From a virus, in the IMG/VR virus record IMGVR_UViG_3300025132_000134, positions 1 through 35,231 of that record: a stretch of 35,231 nt of DNA; one strand, given 5' to 3'. Position numbers and translations under genes: made by a program. Shown here one piece after another: positions 1 to 9,179 of the stretch (position 1 is the first letter of the stretch; each line of letters opens with the position of its first letter). The notes below the pieces were generated by a model. It was not told the origin of the DNA, did not search any database, and was given only the letters and a program-made list of their open reading frames with translations.

Positions 1-3000
1 CCTGCCGTATCCCATTTCATCTAAAGCCTTATTGAGTCCTTCCGCTCCAAGAGCTTTCTCGTTGAAGATCATCCCGTGCTTGCGGTATGCCTCCATAACT
101 TCCGGGTGGCTCTCGATGTAGTTGGCGGCATTAGCTATGAAGTTCCGATACAGCTTCCACGTTGAGATTGTGTTCGCCATTCCTGACTGTCTTGCAATCT
201 GGGAGAAGATGGCTTGCGGTCTGAACACCGGGAATGCTCCCTGCCCCTGCTCTGTAGAGCCGATACCAGTTTCAAGGAATGCTCTAATCCCCCTTGACGC
301 TCTTTCCACACCACGAGTGAAGATGTTTTGACCGATCATCTCGTCCGTCATGTTGGATCGAAACTCTGTCATAAACCGCTTGAACCACCCGCCTTCGAGC
401 GAGGCTGTTGAATCGTCGAGGCCAAGCTCTCTCATCAAGGCCATGTCATCGTGTGCGAACTTAATGCTCTTGTTAAATATCTGGAAGAAACTGCCAGCTC
501 CAATACCTAAAGAGTGATAGATATTGTTGGCCATCATCGTGAAGCCAAAGCGATTTAGCCCCATCTTCTTGTAAGGCTGATCCACAATGGAGATGGTATC
601 CATTAGGGAAGTGCCGGGAGATTGCACGATAAGACCAGACAAAGATCGCACTAGGTCATTCCAAACTGTGAACTCTAAAGCTGAATCCCTTTCCTTGGCC
701 AAGTAGGATTTGAATGCAGTCTCAATGCCGGCCATAAACCTTCTTGTCCTAACTGAATCACGAAGAAACTTACCTGAGTATTTTGGCCCAGCTACTCCCT
801 CTTGTTTCTTGGCGGCAAGCTCATCGTAAACCTTGGTGTACCTTCTAGTTGCCCAGTTCGTAACCCTAGAAAGCAGACCCATCTTGCCGATCTCTCTTTC
901 AATCTCCCTATGAAGGGCTACCGCTGCGCCTAAATCGTTGTCAGCTAAACTAAAATCATTTGCTACCTGCACCATGTCCCGTCCGAACGCAGATTCAGCG
1001 GCAAGGTTCTTAACATACTGATACATCCTGCGCTCCGTGAAGTCAGCGTAGTCAACCCATTCGAGAGGGAAGTCATTGAACTTACGGGCATCCATCATAA
1101 CGTGCATCGGGACTGCTCTCTCCCCATCGAGGAAGCCATCCTTTTCCTGCTGCTCTCCAATAACCTTATCGAGCTTGTAGAAGAAGTCTTGGAACCTGTC
1201 GATGATCCCGGCTTGAAAGTCTCTAACGCTGCCCTCTTCCACCTTGGCCCTGACTGCAAGCTCATTAAGGAATGCCATCATGTCAGCTCCTTGTGGGCCG
1301 CGACTGCTTTCAAAAGCCTCCTCGACCCATAGCCTTGGTATCCTTACTCCATCAACATCGGTGAAGACACTTGCACCTGGTCGCTTGATGATTGGGGCGG
1401 CAAACTCGTTAACAGTTCGTAAGTTCCCGAATCTATCTTGGACGTAATTCTCAAACTCTTCCTGTGTTAATTCCTCAAGCTGTTTCTTTGTGGCTGCCCT
1501 TGATCTATTCCATGTATCTCTCAGGAACCCATGCACGTTGCGAGCGACATCATTGGTCATTCGCATAGTGGTAGAAATGCTGGAACCTATTCTCTCCCTA
1601 AAGTAACCCATCTCCTCATCGTAAACCAATACCCCCATCTTGGAACTGATGTCTGCGATTTGACGGGAGTTGACTGCTGTTTGTTTGTATAAGGCTTTGA
1701 GTTCCTTTTCTGCCCCGGCAATATCGTTTCGTAAGTCACCTGCTTTTAGGGAGTTTATCCATGAATCAATTAACCTGTTTTCACCTTCCTCCCTATTGGA
1801 TGCTTCGTTCAGTATGTCCCTTCGGTGGTGGAAATACTGCATTGCTGGGCTGTAGAAAGCTGCCTTGAATTGGTCTATGTCATATTCCTTGCCGTTCCGG
1901 TTCACCTTAGCCATCGCCTCGGATAGCTTCTTACTCCATATCTTACCGTTCCTGACGGCAGACTTTGTTCCGCTCCCTGCGTGTGAAGCTATGTAGTATG
2001 CGAACTTTTTGATCTGAGCAGCAATCTTGGCAGCAGCAGGGGTTCCCACCATCTCCAGCTTGTCGGTTATGCTACCCAACAATCTTACCGTGAAACTGTT
2101 GCTGAGTTCTCGGTGGTACTGAATGGCTTGAACTTCCGTCATCCTGTCCACCATGCGTTTAATCATGTTGTACTCGCCGCCGCGCTTCTCTGCTGGTTGA
2201 GCTTTAAGCCAAGCGTTCATCTTCTCGATGTCTTGTACCAACGAGCCGATGTTCTTCATGTCCAGCAGGTTCAGCAGCCTGTGGTTGGAAGGGTTCTTTA
2301 AATCAGTAATGTTGGATTCCGGTGTTGGTGGAACTACATACTTGGCTCCATCTACTGCGGTCCACTCCTTGCCGTTAGTGGCAATGCTCTCGAACCAATT
2401 TGGGAAGATGCTCTCCTTGTTAAACAATGCACCAACTCCCTCCCTGTATGTGGCTAGTGGTTCATCGAGTAACTCCTTTAACTTGATGTCTCGCTTGTGA
2501 GTCTCCAAGTCCATGTGGATAGCTCTCGACTTCTCCTGCTCTGCTATTAGCTTCTTTAAGGCCAGCCTTGTCTTGTATGTAAGCCTTTCAAACGCTGCCG
2601 TTCTTCCTCCTATTTTTCTAATATCAGAGTCCCATCCATCAATGGCTTCCTCTGTGCTGCCTGAGATTGCAGCTTTGGTTGCCTTGCTGAACGCCTTCTT
2701 AACTCCCGTGGTATCTTTCTCCCTCCTTAACGCAAGCATCGTTATTAAGGAAGGCTGGTTCCTAGCCACGCTAATCGTTAAAGCTAAAGTTGCTGCATCT
2801 TTAAACACATCCAACCTAGGATCACCAAGCTCCGCTATTCTGGCAGCGATTCCTTTTGCTGATCCCTTCCCCCAATCCGAGATTTCCCTAGCCAGTATTT
2901 CTATTGCATCAATCAGCTTTCCGTCCTTGTTGGTTCTTAACCGCTTGATTGCATTTTGTATTTCCTTGTCCGTTGCCTTGAGCCTGAGTTCCTTGAGAAC

Positions 3001-6000
3001 CGTATCAATCATCTTGTCGGCTTTATCGGCCTTGCCCTTGGCTAACTCCTCTGAGATTGCGGCAACATTATTCTGAATCCATTCAATGTTCTCGTAGTTT
3101 GAAGTCAGCTCAACGATTGATATTTGAGATTTTTTATGCTGGCTGGCTGTTGAATTTGTTCTGTCTAATCTTAGTTCCTCATTGGCAGCTAGGTACATTT
3201 TGTCCAACTGCTTCTGGATCGAATCAAGGTACCCATCCAAGATGACAGCCGCAGCCGGACGGGCCTCCTCAACTTCGAGGTCATCCATTTGCGTATCTTT
3301 AAGGTCGGGGTCTTTGGCGATTTCCAAGGCTTTCTTGATTCTTTCATCAGGTAGATTCTTGGTTAACCAGTTTACAAATTGTTCCTTCTTGAGAGCAGAG
3401 TATTTAACTCCACCCTGCCGCTTGAATGAATTGAATAAGCCATCGAGTATTCGGTTTAGCGCATTGTTAGCTGCAATCGTTCTTTGAGCCTCCATCTTAG
3501 AGGCCGCCAAATCTTCCTCGGACATATCAGCCCGATCTACGGTGAACCTGATGCCGGCCCACCTGATGTTATGCTCTACTGCCTCTGGTGAATCTCCGAC
3601 CACCAGCTTGTACTCCTTGCTGAGTGTGGACAGATCGTAGATAGAGTTGATGACTGAATCAGAATCCTGCAAGGACATCATGTTCATCCTCTCATCCACG
3701 CTGTACTTGTACCCAGAAATCCAGCTTATGTACTTGGGAGCCTTGTTACCTGTAAGCATCGCCTCCACCTGTACCTTAAAGTAGTTGAGGGCTACCTGAC
3801 TATCGTTGCCCATCATGCGGTGGAATGCCTGAGTCACAAACCGGAGGACATTCTTCAATCCATCAACAATCTTTCGGGCTATGGAACCGGAGGTTGTCGG
3901 ATCAAAGTTCTCACTCATCAAAGCCTCTGCAATAGCTTCAACCAATCTTTCCTCCTGCTGCACATCGTCAAGGCTTTCAGCGTCCTCCAATGAGAACTTG
4001 TACTTGCGCCCTCCGATCTTCAGAACTGCGTCATTCAGCTTTGTTATAGCTGCCAGTACACGTTGCCTATCCTTTTGTGGCATATCAGCCGTGACTGCGT
4101 GACCGACCTCATGGATCAGATCGTAAAGGTTTTGCGTGGTAGGATTCTCAAGGGAGTTCATCGCTATCACGATCACAGGCTTGCCGTTTGCCAAACCAAA
4201 TACGGCCTTTGCTTCAGACGCAGCGTTGGCAAATTCACTTTCAATCAGCTCAACCTGTATGCCCATGTTGCGAAGCCTCTCGATAATGAACGCGAATACC
4301 TTGTTGATTTTCTCCTGTGAAACCTTGGGGTATGCGTTGTCTGGTCTGTCTGGGGCTGATCGCTCTGAGGCTATCTTCGATCCGGACGATGGCTGGTTGA
4401 CCCGCTGCTTATTCCCTTGGTCATCCGTGTAAAATTCTAACTTCTTTAAATTGTTGGCTTGTCTAAATGCAGGATCATTGGATTGCGCCTCGGTCATCCT
4501 GACAACATTGCCATCTGAATTGATTTCTACATGAGTTGTTGCCGGGGCTTCGGTTTGAGTTTCTTCCGTAGTGGCTGCCTCACTTACCACCGCCTCACGA
4601 GAGTTTGGATCTACCTGCTGCTGACCCTTATCTACAATATTATCTAGCTCGTTGTCTGCTTCTTGGACTGCCGCTTCTCGTATTTGCTCGCCAATAAATT
4701 GAGTAGACGAACTACTGAGGAACGATTCAACGAACTCTTCTTTTGTTTCTGTTGTTTCATAAGTGTTTTTAATTAAGTCGGTTAACGCTTGCAGGAACTT
4801 ATCGCCGTTTTCAGATGATGCTTTTCCTACGGAATCCAGTAAATCGTTTAACTCCTCATCAGTTAACCTAAGTTCTTGTTCGAGGATCAGATCGCTTATC
4901 TCCACCCCGGCGGCTTCTTTTTCGGCAATGGAATCCAGAACTTTATGGAAGGCTAACGCCCCTCGCTCTGTGAGTATCTGCGGCTCGAAGACATCTATGT
5001 CCATCTCGTCCTCGACAACAGCCTCCTCCGCTACAGCCATGCCCTCTCCAACATCGGTGGGTTCATCGACAACGGCTTGAGCTGATCCAACTCTGGCTGC
5101 CTCCATCCCCCTCGCACCGGATACATTCTCTCCTGTCCTAGATGTTTCATCACCTACGAACACCGGCTCATTCTTTTCTACAATAGAGTCAAGCGATGTA
5201 ACCTTGCTGACTGCCCCCTGTGATACTTGTCCAAGGAAAGCAGGAGTTTGTTTTACTTCAGTCTTAATATCCTCGAATATCTTTTGATACTCCTCGACTG
5301 AATCTATCCTGTAGTTGAGTTTGGGAACTGGAGTCTTGAGACGGATTGAAGCAAATGGAACAAACCCTTGTGCAAGCAAGTCCTCGAAAAGCATTCCTTC
5401 ATATCCAGCCTTGCTGTCTACCTTTGTCTTTGGAGGGACAACGGCATACCGATCCTTTTGCCTACCGTATCGGTGTAACCCTAAAACCCATATCTGACCG
5501 TCAGGCCCAACGAATGATATAAGCCTCCTTGTGTCTGATGTATCACTTGCTGTTGCCCCTCTTGCCAGTTGGGATGCAAGCTCCTGTGCAAGCCTAGCTT
5601 TCTCCTCCGCTGTGGTTGCATTGTTGTAAGCCTCAAGGGTGATCGTAGCTTCTCTGCCCCATTGGGTTGACTGCGTGGCATCGTTGGTTCCGATTTCGTA
5701 GTAGGCTGGGCCAGCTTTTTGTTCCCTGTCTTGCTTCTCGGATTCCTTTTCTGAAATAGCACCTTGAGCGTGGGCTGGCATCCAGTTTGTAGACGGGGTG
5801 CTTGGATCGGTGATGATGTCTATGTTGCGAATATCAAGCGGGTTGATCTTATCCTGATCCGAAATGCGTTGCTCTGTTACTTCAACTGCTAGGTTGGTTT
5901 TTATGAAGTCATCAACAATCTTGTCGTAAATATCTTTGCCCCCAATATCAATGACTACATCAGGATCATTAACATCCTCCTCGGTGTACCCTAATTCCTG

Positions 6001-9000
6001 TTTGGCGATTTTCTGAATGTCTCGCTCGATCTGCTCAACCTCTTTTACCTTTTCATCTATTTGGCTTTGTTTGCTGTCTTTGGTTTTCTTTGTGACAGCC
6101 TTTTCCTTTTGGGTTGAAAGATTACCGATCTGAACATTTAGCTTATGCTGCCTGTCTTGTAGCTTTGAGATGGTGTTTACATTTGATCTGCCTCTTTGAA
6201 TCCTAGCTTTCTCTTCTGCTGTTGCAGTCTTATCAAGTTCATCAACTAGCTCATTAAATCTTTTTACCGCATTATCTTTTCTTTCTTTCTGCTTTTCTAA
6301 TCGGTTACGCGCACCCTGCGTCATGCTTGCGCGAGCGTTATCCTCATTGTTGGCTAGTGCTTCGTTTTGTTCTGCTGCATTTATGTCATCGAACTTAACT
6401 TGAAGAGTGTTTCTTGCTCTTTCGTGATTAGCTATCTCATCTACTATGCGCCTTCCGTCTTTGAGGGTTGTTTGTCCCACTCTGAGTCTGGCGTTATATC
6501 TGGCTATTGATAGATTGTGGCCTTTTATTTTTTTCTTTAACTCACCGGCAGTTAGGGCCGCAACCGGCTTTGTTATTTCTTCTGCTTCATCAATTCTTTC
6601 TAGGTCAGCCTCAATCTGGGTAAGTTCATCCTCGGCAACTTCTAATCTAGTGCGTCCGGTAGTGATGCCAGCTTTAGTCGGCCTCAAGTCCCGCCCTGCC
6701 ATTGGGCTTTCTTGCTGCTCCCTTTGTTGTTTGGTTTGTTTGGCTGACTCTTTGGCTTTTGGCTTTTCCTTTTTAAGTTGAGCGATCTCCTTCTTAACTG
6801 CGCCCCTTCGAGCCTCCAATGACTCCCTGCTTTCAACTGGGCCAACCGTTCTCGCCCCTTCCAGCCTACGGGAAACCATTCCTGTTGCATCAGGTCGCCG
6901 GTCGATAACACCTTCCGTAAATCTGATTAACCTAGTTGCCTCGTCCCTGCTTAATCCTAACTTTGCAGCAGCCTGACCCGCCCTGACACCAGCCCTTAAC
7001 TTCTCCCTTACTTCACCCTTTAATTTCCTTACTCCCTGTATGCTGGTTTCGGTTTCCTCGATGAGTTCCTGTAGCGCAGCTTGATCTTCCCTGCCAAGCT
7101 CCATGCGCCGCATCTCCCTTAACTCATCAGTTAGTTGCTGCTCTGTTGTTTCTAGTGTTACAAGGTCTTGCTCAAGTTGCTCTCGCATTCCCTGGCGTAG
7201 CTCCTCAAGCGCAGCCCGGTCATCAGCAAGTTCTTGTTCTAGGTTGTTAAAGTAAGCGGCGTTCTCTGCTGCCTCTTTTTCTTCCGCAGATGTCTTGGCT
7301 AACTCCTCTTCGTGTTCCCTGATTCTGGATTCAAGTCGTGTCTCAATATCAAGATTCTGCTCTGCTTGAAGCACTCTCTCTTCAAGGCCAACAGCCTGTG
7401 GACGGCGTTCATCTACTAGCTGCAAACTGGGATCGGGCCTTGCATCTAATCCGTCATTAATTCTGGCTATCTCTTTGTTAAGCTCACTAATTTGCTCGGA
7501 CAGTTCTTGTCTTCTGCCATCCAGCATTTGCTCATAGTTAGCCTTCGTGTCGGGGTCAACTTCCCTAGACACCATTGAAGTTGAGAGATTGAGGTCGTTG
7601 TTTACATCCATCAACTCGGATGCCAAACGGTTTCTCTCGTTCAGTAAATCACTCCTTTGGGCGTAGGCTCCAGCCGTGTCACCCTCAACGATATTAGACG
7701 GGGAGACGGCAATGGTATCGTCAATAGCGCGGCTTGCTCTTTTCTCTGGGTTGGCAATCTCACCTGCGCGTGTGTTGATAACATTTGATGCTCGATCTGC
7801 TGCTCTGCGGGTGTTGGCCAAGAACAACTCTGCCTCAAAGATTAACTGGGCATCAGCGTCTTCACCTACCAATTCCTTATGGCGATCCGCAATCTTCTGC
7901 CTTGCCTCGATGTCCTGTCCTGTTGGGTCTAGCTCTAATTGTAGGGCAACCTGTTCAGCTACCTCTTTAATCTCTTCCTCTCTGCCCCCCGTGTACGAAG
8001 CTCGTGCGTCTGCAACGGTACGCTCTACGTTATCCGGTTCAGTAAATCCTTCATTCTCTACGAAACTGGCAGTCCTAGAATCCTCGATGTCCTTAACTTT
8101 TCTGGTAAGCGAGCTGGTGAGTAGTGAGAGAATTGCACCAGATACACCACCGGCAGCAGCATCCCTTTCCAGATCAGCAAACATCTCCCTGTCTGGATCG
8201 TACTTAACTATGTTGGCAGCAATGATGTCACCGGCAACTCCTTGGAATACCTCCTGCCCTGCTTCCTCGAGAGTTTCAACGCCGGCATTGGCTAGGTAGT
8301 ACATCGCGGTACCGTTGCTGGCATTGTCCAAACGATTCAGCATCCGGCCCAACGGCATGGCCTCACTTGTGCCTACCAATCCGTTCAGCAAGTAAGAGGC
8401 TAATGCTTCATCAGGTGTACCTCCGTTAGCCAAGGCATCCTTGTAGCCAGCAGTAGCATTTGCAGCCGCACCCAGCGCACCAACAGAACCATAGTTTAAC
8501 TGTGCGGATTTGCGCTTTATGTACTTATCTGCCGCAGCTTTACCCTGTTGCTGGGCGATGTACCCTCCACCCATAGGCATTTGCCGCGCCTTGTCTATGC
8601 CCTCTTTTACAAGTTTATCGGCAGTCTTCTTGAACCCAGTCCCAAGCGCAGTTCGGGCAACCCCTGACGTAACACCGCCACTAAAAATGAAGCCGACACC
8701 GGAACCCAGCGCACCGGGAACTGTGCTTTGCCAGAAGCTATCGGCCATCCTCTCGGCTTTGGTAGGTGCAACCTCTGGCGAGACGTAATCACCCACCCCG
8801 CGAATCCCTTCAGCCAGTTGGCCCATTAAGGTTTCGCGATAATCAGTTGTCCCGACACCCAGCCCACGGCCAAACGCTTCGGTACGAGCAATGCCTATGG
8901 CTTCGGGGATCGAGGCAATTGTCCCAGCTACACCCTCTACAAACTTACCAGCAACCTGCGAAGCCCTGTCGCCAACGGTTAAAGGGAAGGCTTCGTCATA

Positions 9001-9156
9001 GATGCGTCCGTAGTCCTCTCCGAAATCGGGGTATGTCTTAACCAGATTCGGCAACTGATCCGCATACTGCTCCGCATAGAACAACGTGATCTCATCATCA
9101 GACATCAACGTGCCAGGATTTTCCTGACGATAGAAGTCTACAATCTGGTTTGGCAT
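1..9156 (-). CDS. Giant polyvalent/ejection-type virion protein with zinc metallopeptidase motif (partial, C-terminus outside window)
   Basis: The frame is open from ATG at 9156 to the left edge: 3052 codons with no stop in the lines I checked, and landmarks at both ends stay in one frame. Residues 1-360 are Gly/Ala-rich with short hydrophobic helices (about 143-168, 219-234, 333-353). About 500-1055 is a charged Glu/Lys/Arg/Gln coiled coil. About 1115-1300 looks globular and is followed by an acidic linker. HEVGH at 1682-1686, with a downstream ERLVEAIAE near 1736-1744 that could supply the third zinc ligand, marks a gluzincin-like domain. The remaining 1300 residues are mostly helical and unrecognised. 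Size, position last in the tail operon and an internal HExxH fit the phage large polyvalent proteins, which are packaged and injected with DNA; T7 gp16 is the positional analogue. The ATG has no Shine-Dalgarno sequence and lies 12 bases past a promoter-like motif. The coding call is secure; the role is inferred. Confidence 0.93.
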   Translation of the reverse strand, partial: MPNQIVDFYRQENPGTLMSDDEITLFYAEQYADQLPNLVKTYPDFGEDYGRIYDEAFPLTVGDRASQVAGKFVEGVAGTIASIPEAIGIARTEAFGRGLGVGTTDYRETLMGQLAEGIRGVGDYVSPEVAPTKAERMADSFWQSTVPGALGSGVGFIFSGGVTSGVARTALGTGFKKTADKLVKEGIDKARQMPMGGGYIAQQQGKAAADKYIKRKSAQLNYGSVGALGAAANATAGYKDALANGGTPDEALASYLLNGLVGTSEAMPLGRMLNRLDNASNGTAMYYLANAGVETLEEAGQEVFQGVAGDIIAANIVKYDPDREMFADLERDAAAGGVSGAILSLLTSSLTRKVKDIEDSRTASFVENEGFTEPDNVERTVADARASYTGGREEEIKEVAEQVALQLELDPTGQDIEARQKIADRHKELVGEDADAQLIFEAELFLANTRRAADRASNVINTRAGEIANPEKRASRAIDDTIAVSPSNIVEGDTAGAYAQRSDLLNERNRLASELMDVNNDLNLSTSMVSREVDPDTKANYEQMLDGRRQELSEQISELNKEIARINDGLDARPDPSLQLVDERRPQAVGLEERVLQAEQNLDIETRLESRIREHEEELAKTSAEEKEAAENAAYFNNLEQELADDRAALEELRQGMREQLEQDLVTLETTEQQLTDELREMRRMELGREDQAALQELIEETETSIQGVRKLKGEVREKLRAGVRAGQAAAKLGLSRDEATRLIRFTEGVIDRRPDATGMVSRRLEGARTVGPVESRESLEARRGAVKKEIAQLKKEKPKAKESAKQTKQQREQQESPMAGRDLRPTKAGITTGRTRLEVAEDELTQIEADLERIDEAEEITKPVAALTAGELKKKIKGHNLSIARYNARLRVGQTTLKDGRRIVDEIANHERARNTLQVKFDDINAAEQNEALANNEDNARASMTQGARNRLEKQKERKDNAVKRFNELVDELDKTATAEEKARIQRGRSNVNTISKLQDRQHKLNVQIGNLSTQKEKAVTKKTKDSKQSQIDEKVKEVEQIERDIQKIAKQELGYTEEDVNDPDVVIDIGGKDIYDKIVDDFIKTNLAVEVTEQRISDQDKINPLDIRNIDIITDPSTPSTNWMPAHAQGAISEKESEKQDREQKAGPAYYEIGTNDATQSTQWGREATITLEAYNNATTAEEKARLAQELASQLARGATASDTSDTRRLISFVGPDGQIWVLGLHRYGRQKDRYAVVPPKTKVDSKAGYEGMLFEDLLAQGFVPFASIRLKTPVPKLNYRIDSVEEYQKIFEDIKTEVKQTPAFLGQVSQGAVSKVTSLDSIVEKNEPVFVGDETSRTGENVSGARGMEAARVGSAQAVVDEPTDVGEGMAVAEEAVVEDEMDIDVFEPQILTERGALAFHKVLDSIAEKEAAGVEISDLILEQELRLTDEELNDLLDSVGKASSENGDKFLQALTDLIKNTYETTETKEEFVESFLSSSSTQFIGEQIREAAVQEADNELDNIVDKGQQQVDPNSREAVVSEAATTEETQTEAPATTHVEINSDGNVVRMTEAQSNDPAFRQANNLKKLEFYTDDQGNKQRVNQPSSGSKIASERSAPDRPDNAYPKVSQEKINKVFAFIIERLRNMGIQVELIESEFANAASEAKAVFGLANGKPVIVIAMNSLENPTTQNLYDLIHEVGHAVTADMPQKDRQRVLAAITKLNDAVLKIGGRKYKFSLEDAESLDDVQQEERLVEAIAEALMSENFDPTTSGSIARKIVDGLKNVLRFVTQAFHRMMGNDSQVALNYFKVQVEAMLTGNKAPKYISWISGYKYSVDERMNMMSLQDSDSVINSIYDLSTLSKEYKLVVGDSPEAVEHNIRWAGIRFTVDRADMSEEDLAASKMEAQRTIAANNALNRILDGLFNSFKRQGGVKYSALKKEQFVNWLTKNLPDERIKKALEIAKDPDLKDTQMDDLEVEEARPAAAVILDGYLDSIQKQLDKMYLAANEELRLDRTNSTASQHKKSQISIVELTSNYENIEWIQNNVAAISEELAKGKADKADKMIDTVLKELRLKATDKEIQNAIKRLRTNKDGKLIDAIEILAREISDWGKGSAKGIAARIAELGDPRLDVFKDAATLALTISVARNQPSLITMLALRREKDTTGVKKAFSKATKAAISGSTEEAIDGWDSDIRKIGGRTAAFERLTYKTRLALKKLIAEQEKSRAIHMDLETHKRDIKLKELLDEPLATYREGVGALFNKESIFPNWFESIATNGKEWTAVDGAKYVVPPTPESNITDLKNPSNHRLLNLLDMKNIGSLVQDIEKMNAWLKAQPAEKRGGEYNMIKRMVDRMTEVQAIQYHRELSNSFTVRLLGSITDKLEMVGTPAAAKIAAQIKKFAYYIASHAGSGTKSAVRNGKIWSKKLSEAMAKVNRNGKEYDIDQFKAAFYSPAMQYFHHRRDILNEASNREEGENRLIDSWINSLKAGDLRNDIAGAEKELKALYKQTAVNSRQIADISSKMGVLVYDEEMGYFRERIGSSISTTMRMTNDVARNVHGFLRDTWNRSRAATKKQLEELTQEEFENYVQDRFGNLRTVNEFAAPIIKRPGASVFTDVDGVRIPRLWVEEAFESSRGPQGADMMAFLNELAVRAKVEEGSVRDFQAGIIDRFQDFFYKLDKVIGEQQEKDGFLDGERAVPMHVMMDARKFNDFPLEWVDYADFTERRMYQYVKNLAAESAFGRDMVQVANDFSLADNDLGAAVALHREIEREIGKMGLLSRVTNWATRRYTKVYDELAAKKQEGVAGPKYSGKFLRDSVRTRRFMAGIETAFKSYLAKERDSALEFTVWNDLVRSLSGLIVQSPGTSLMDTISIVDQPYKKMGLNRFGFTMMANNIYHSLGIGAGSFFQIFNKSIKFAHDDMALMRELGLDDSTASLEGGWFKRFMTEFRSNMTDEMIGQNIFTRGVERASRGIRAFLETGIGSTEQGQGAFPVFRPQAIFSQIARQSGMANTISTWKLYRNFIANAANYIESHPEVMEAYRKHGMIFNEKALGAEGLNKALDEMGYGR

Positions 9157-9168
9157 TTAACTATTGAA

Positions 9169-9179
9169 TTTAGTGTTAC
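9169..9179 (-). promoter_or_regulatory. Phage-type promoter motif (GTAACACTAAA), site a, before the giant gene
   Basis: Exact 11-base copy of an element found at five module heads. Its TAA (9176-9178) is also the stop codon of the upstream 595-residue gene. If transcription starts just after the motif, as in SP6 and T3 promoters, the leader before the giant gene's ATG is only about 12 bases and AT-rich. Confidence 0.7.

Noticed and set aside
2513-3076. 187-codon plus-strand frame opposite the giant gene
   Set aside because: Low-complexity Ser/Leu/Ala sequence expected opposite a Glu/Lys/Ala-rich helical protein; no supporting signal.
7676-8299. 207-codon plus-strand frame opposite the giant gene
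   Set aside because: Shadow of the minus-strand frame, which is continuous here.
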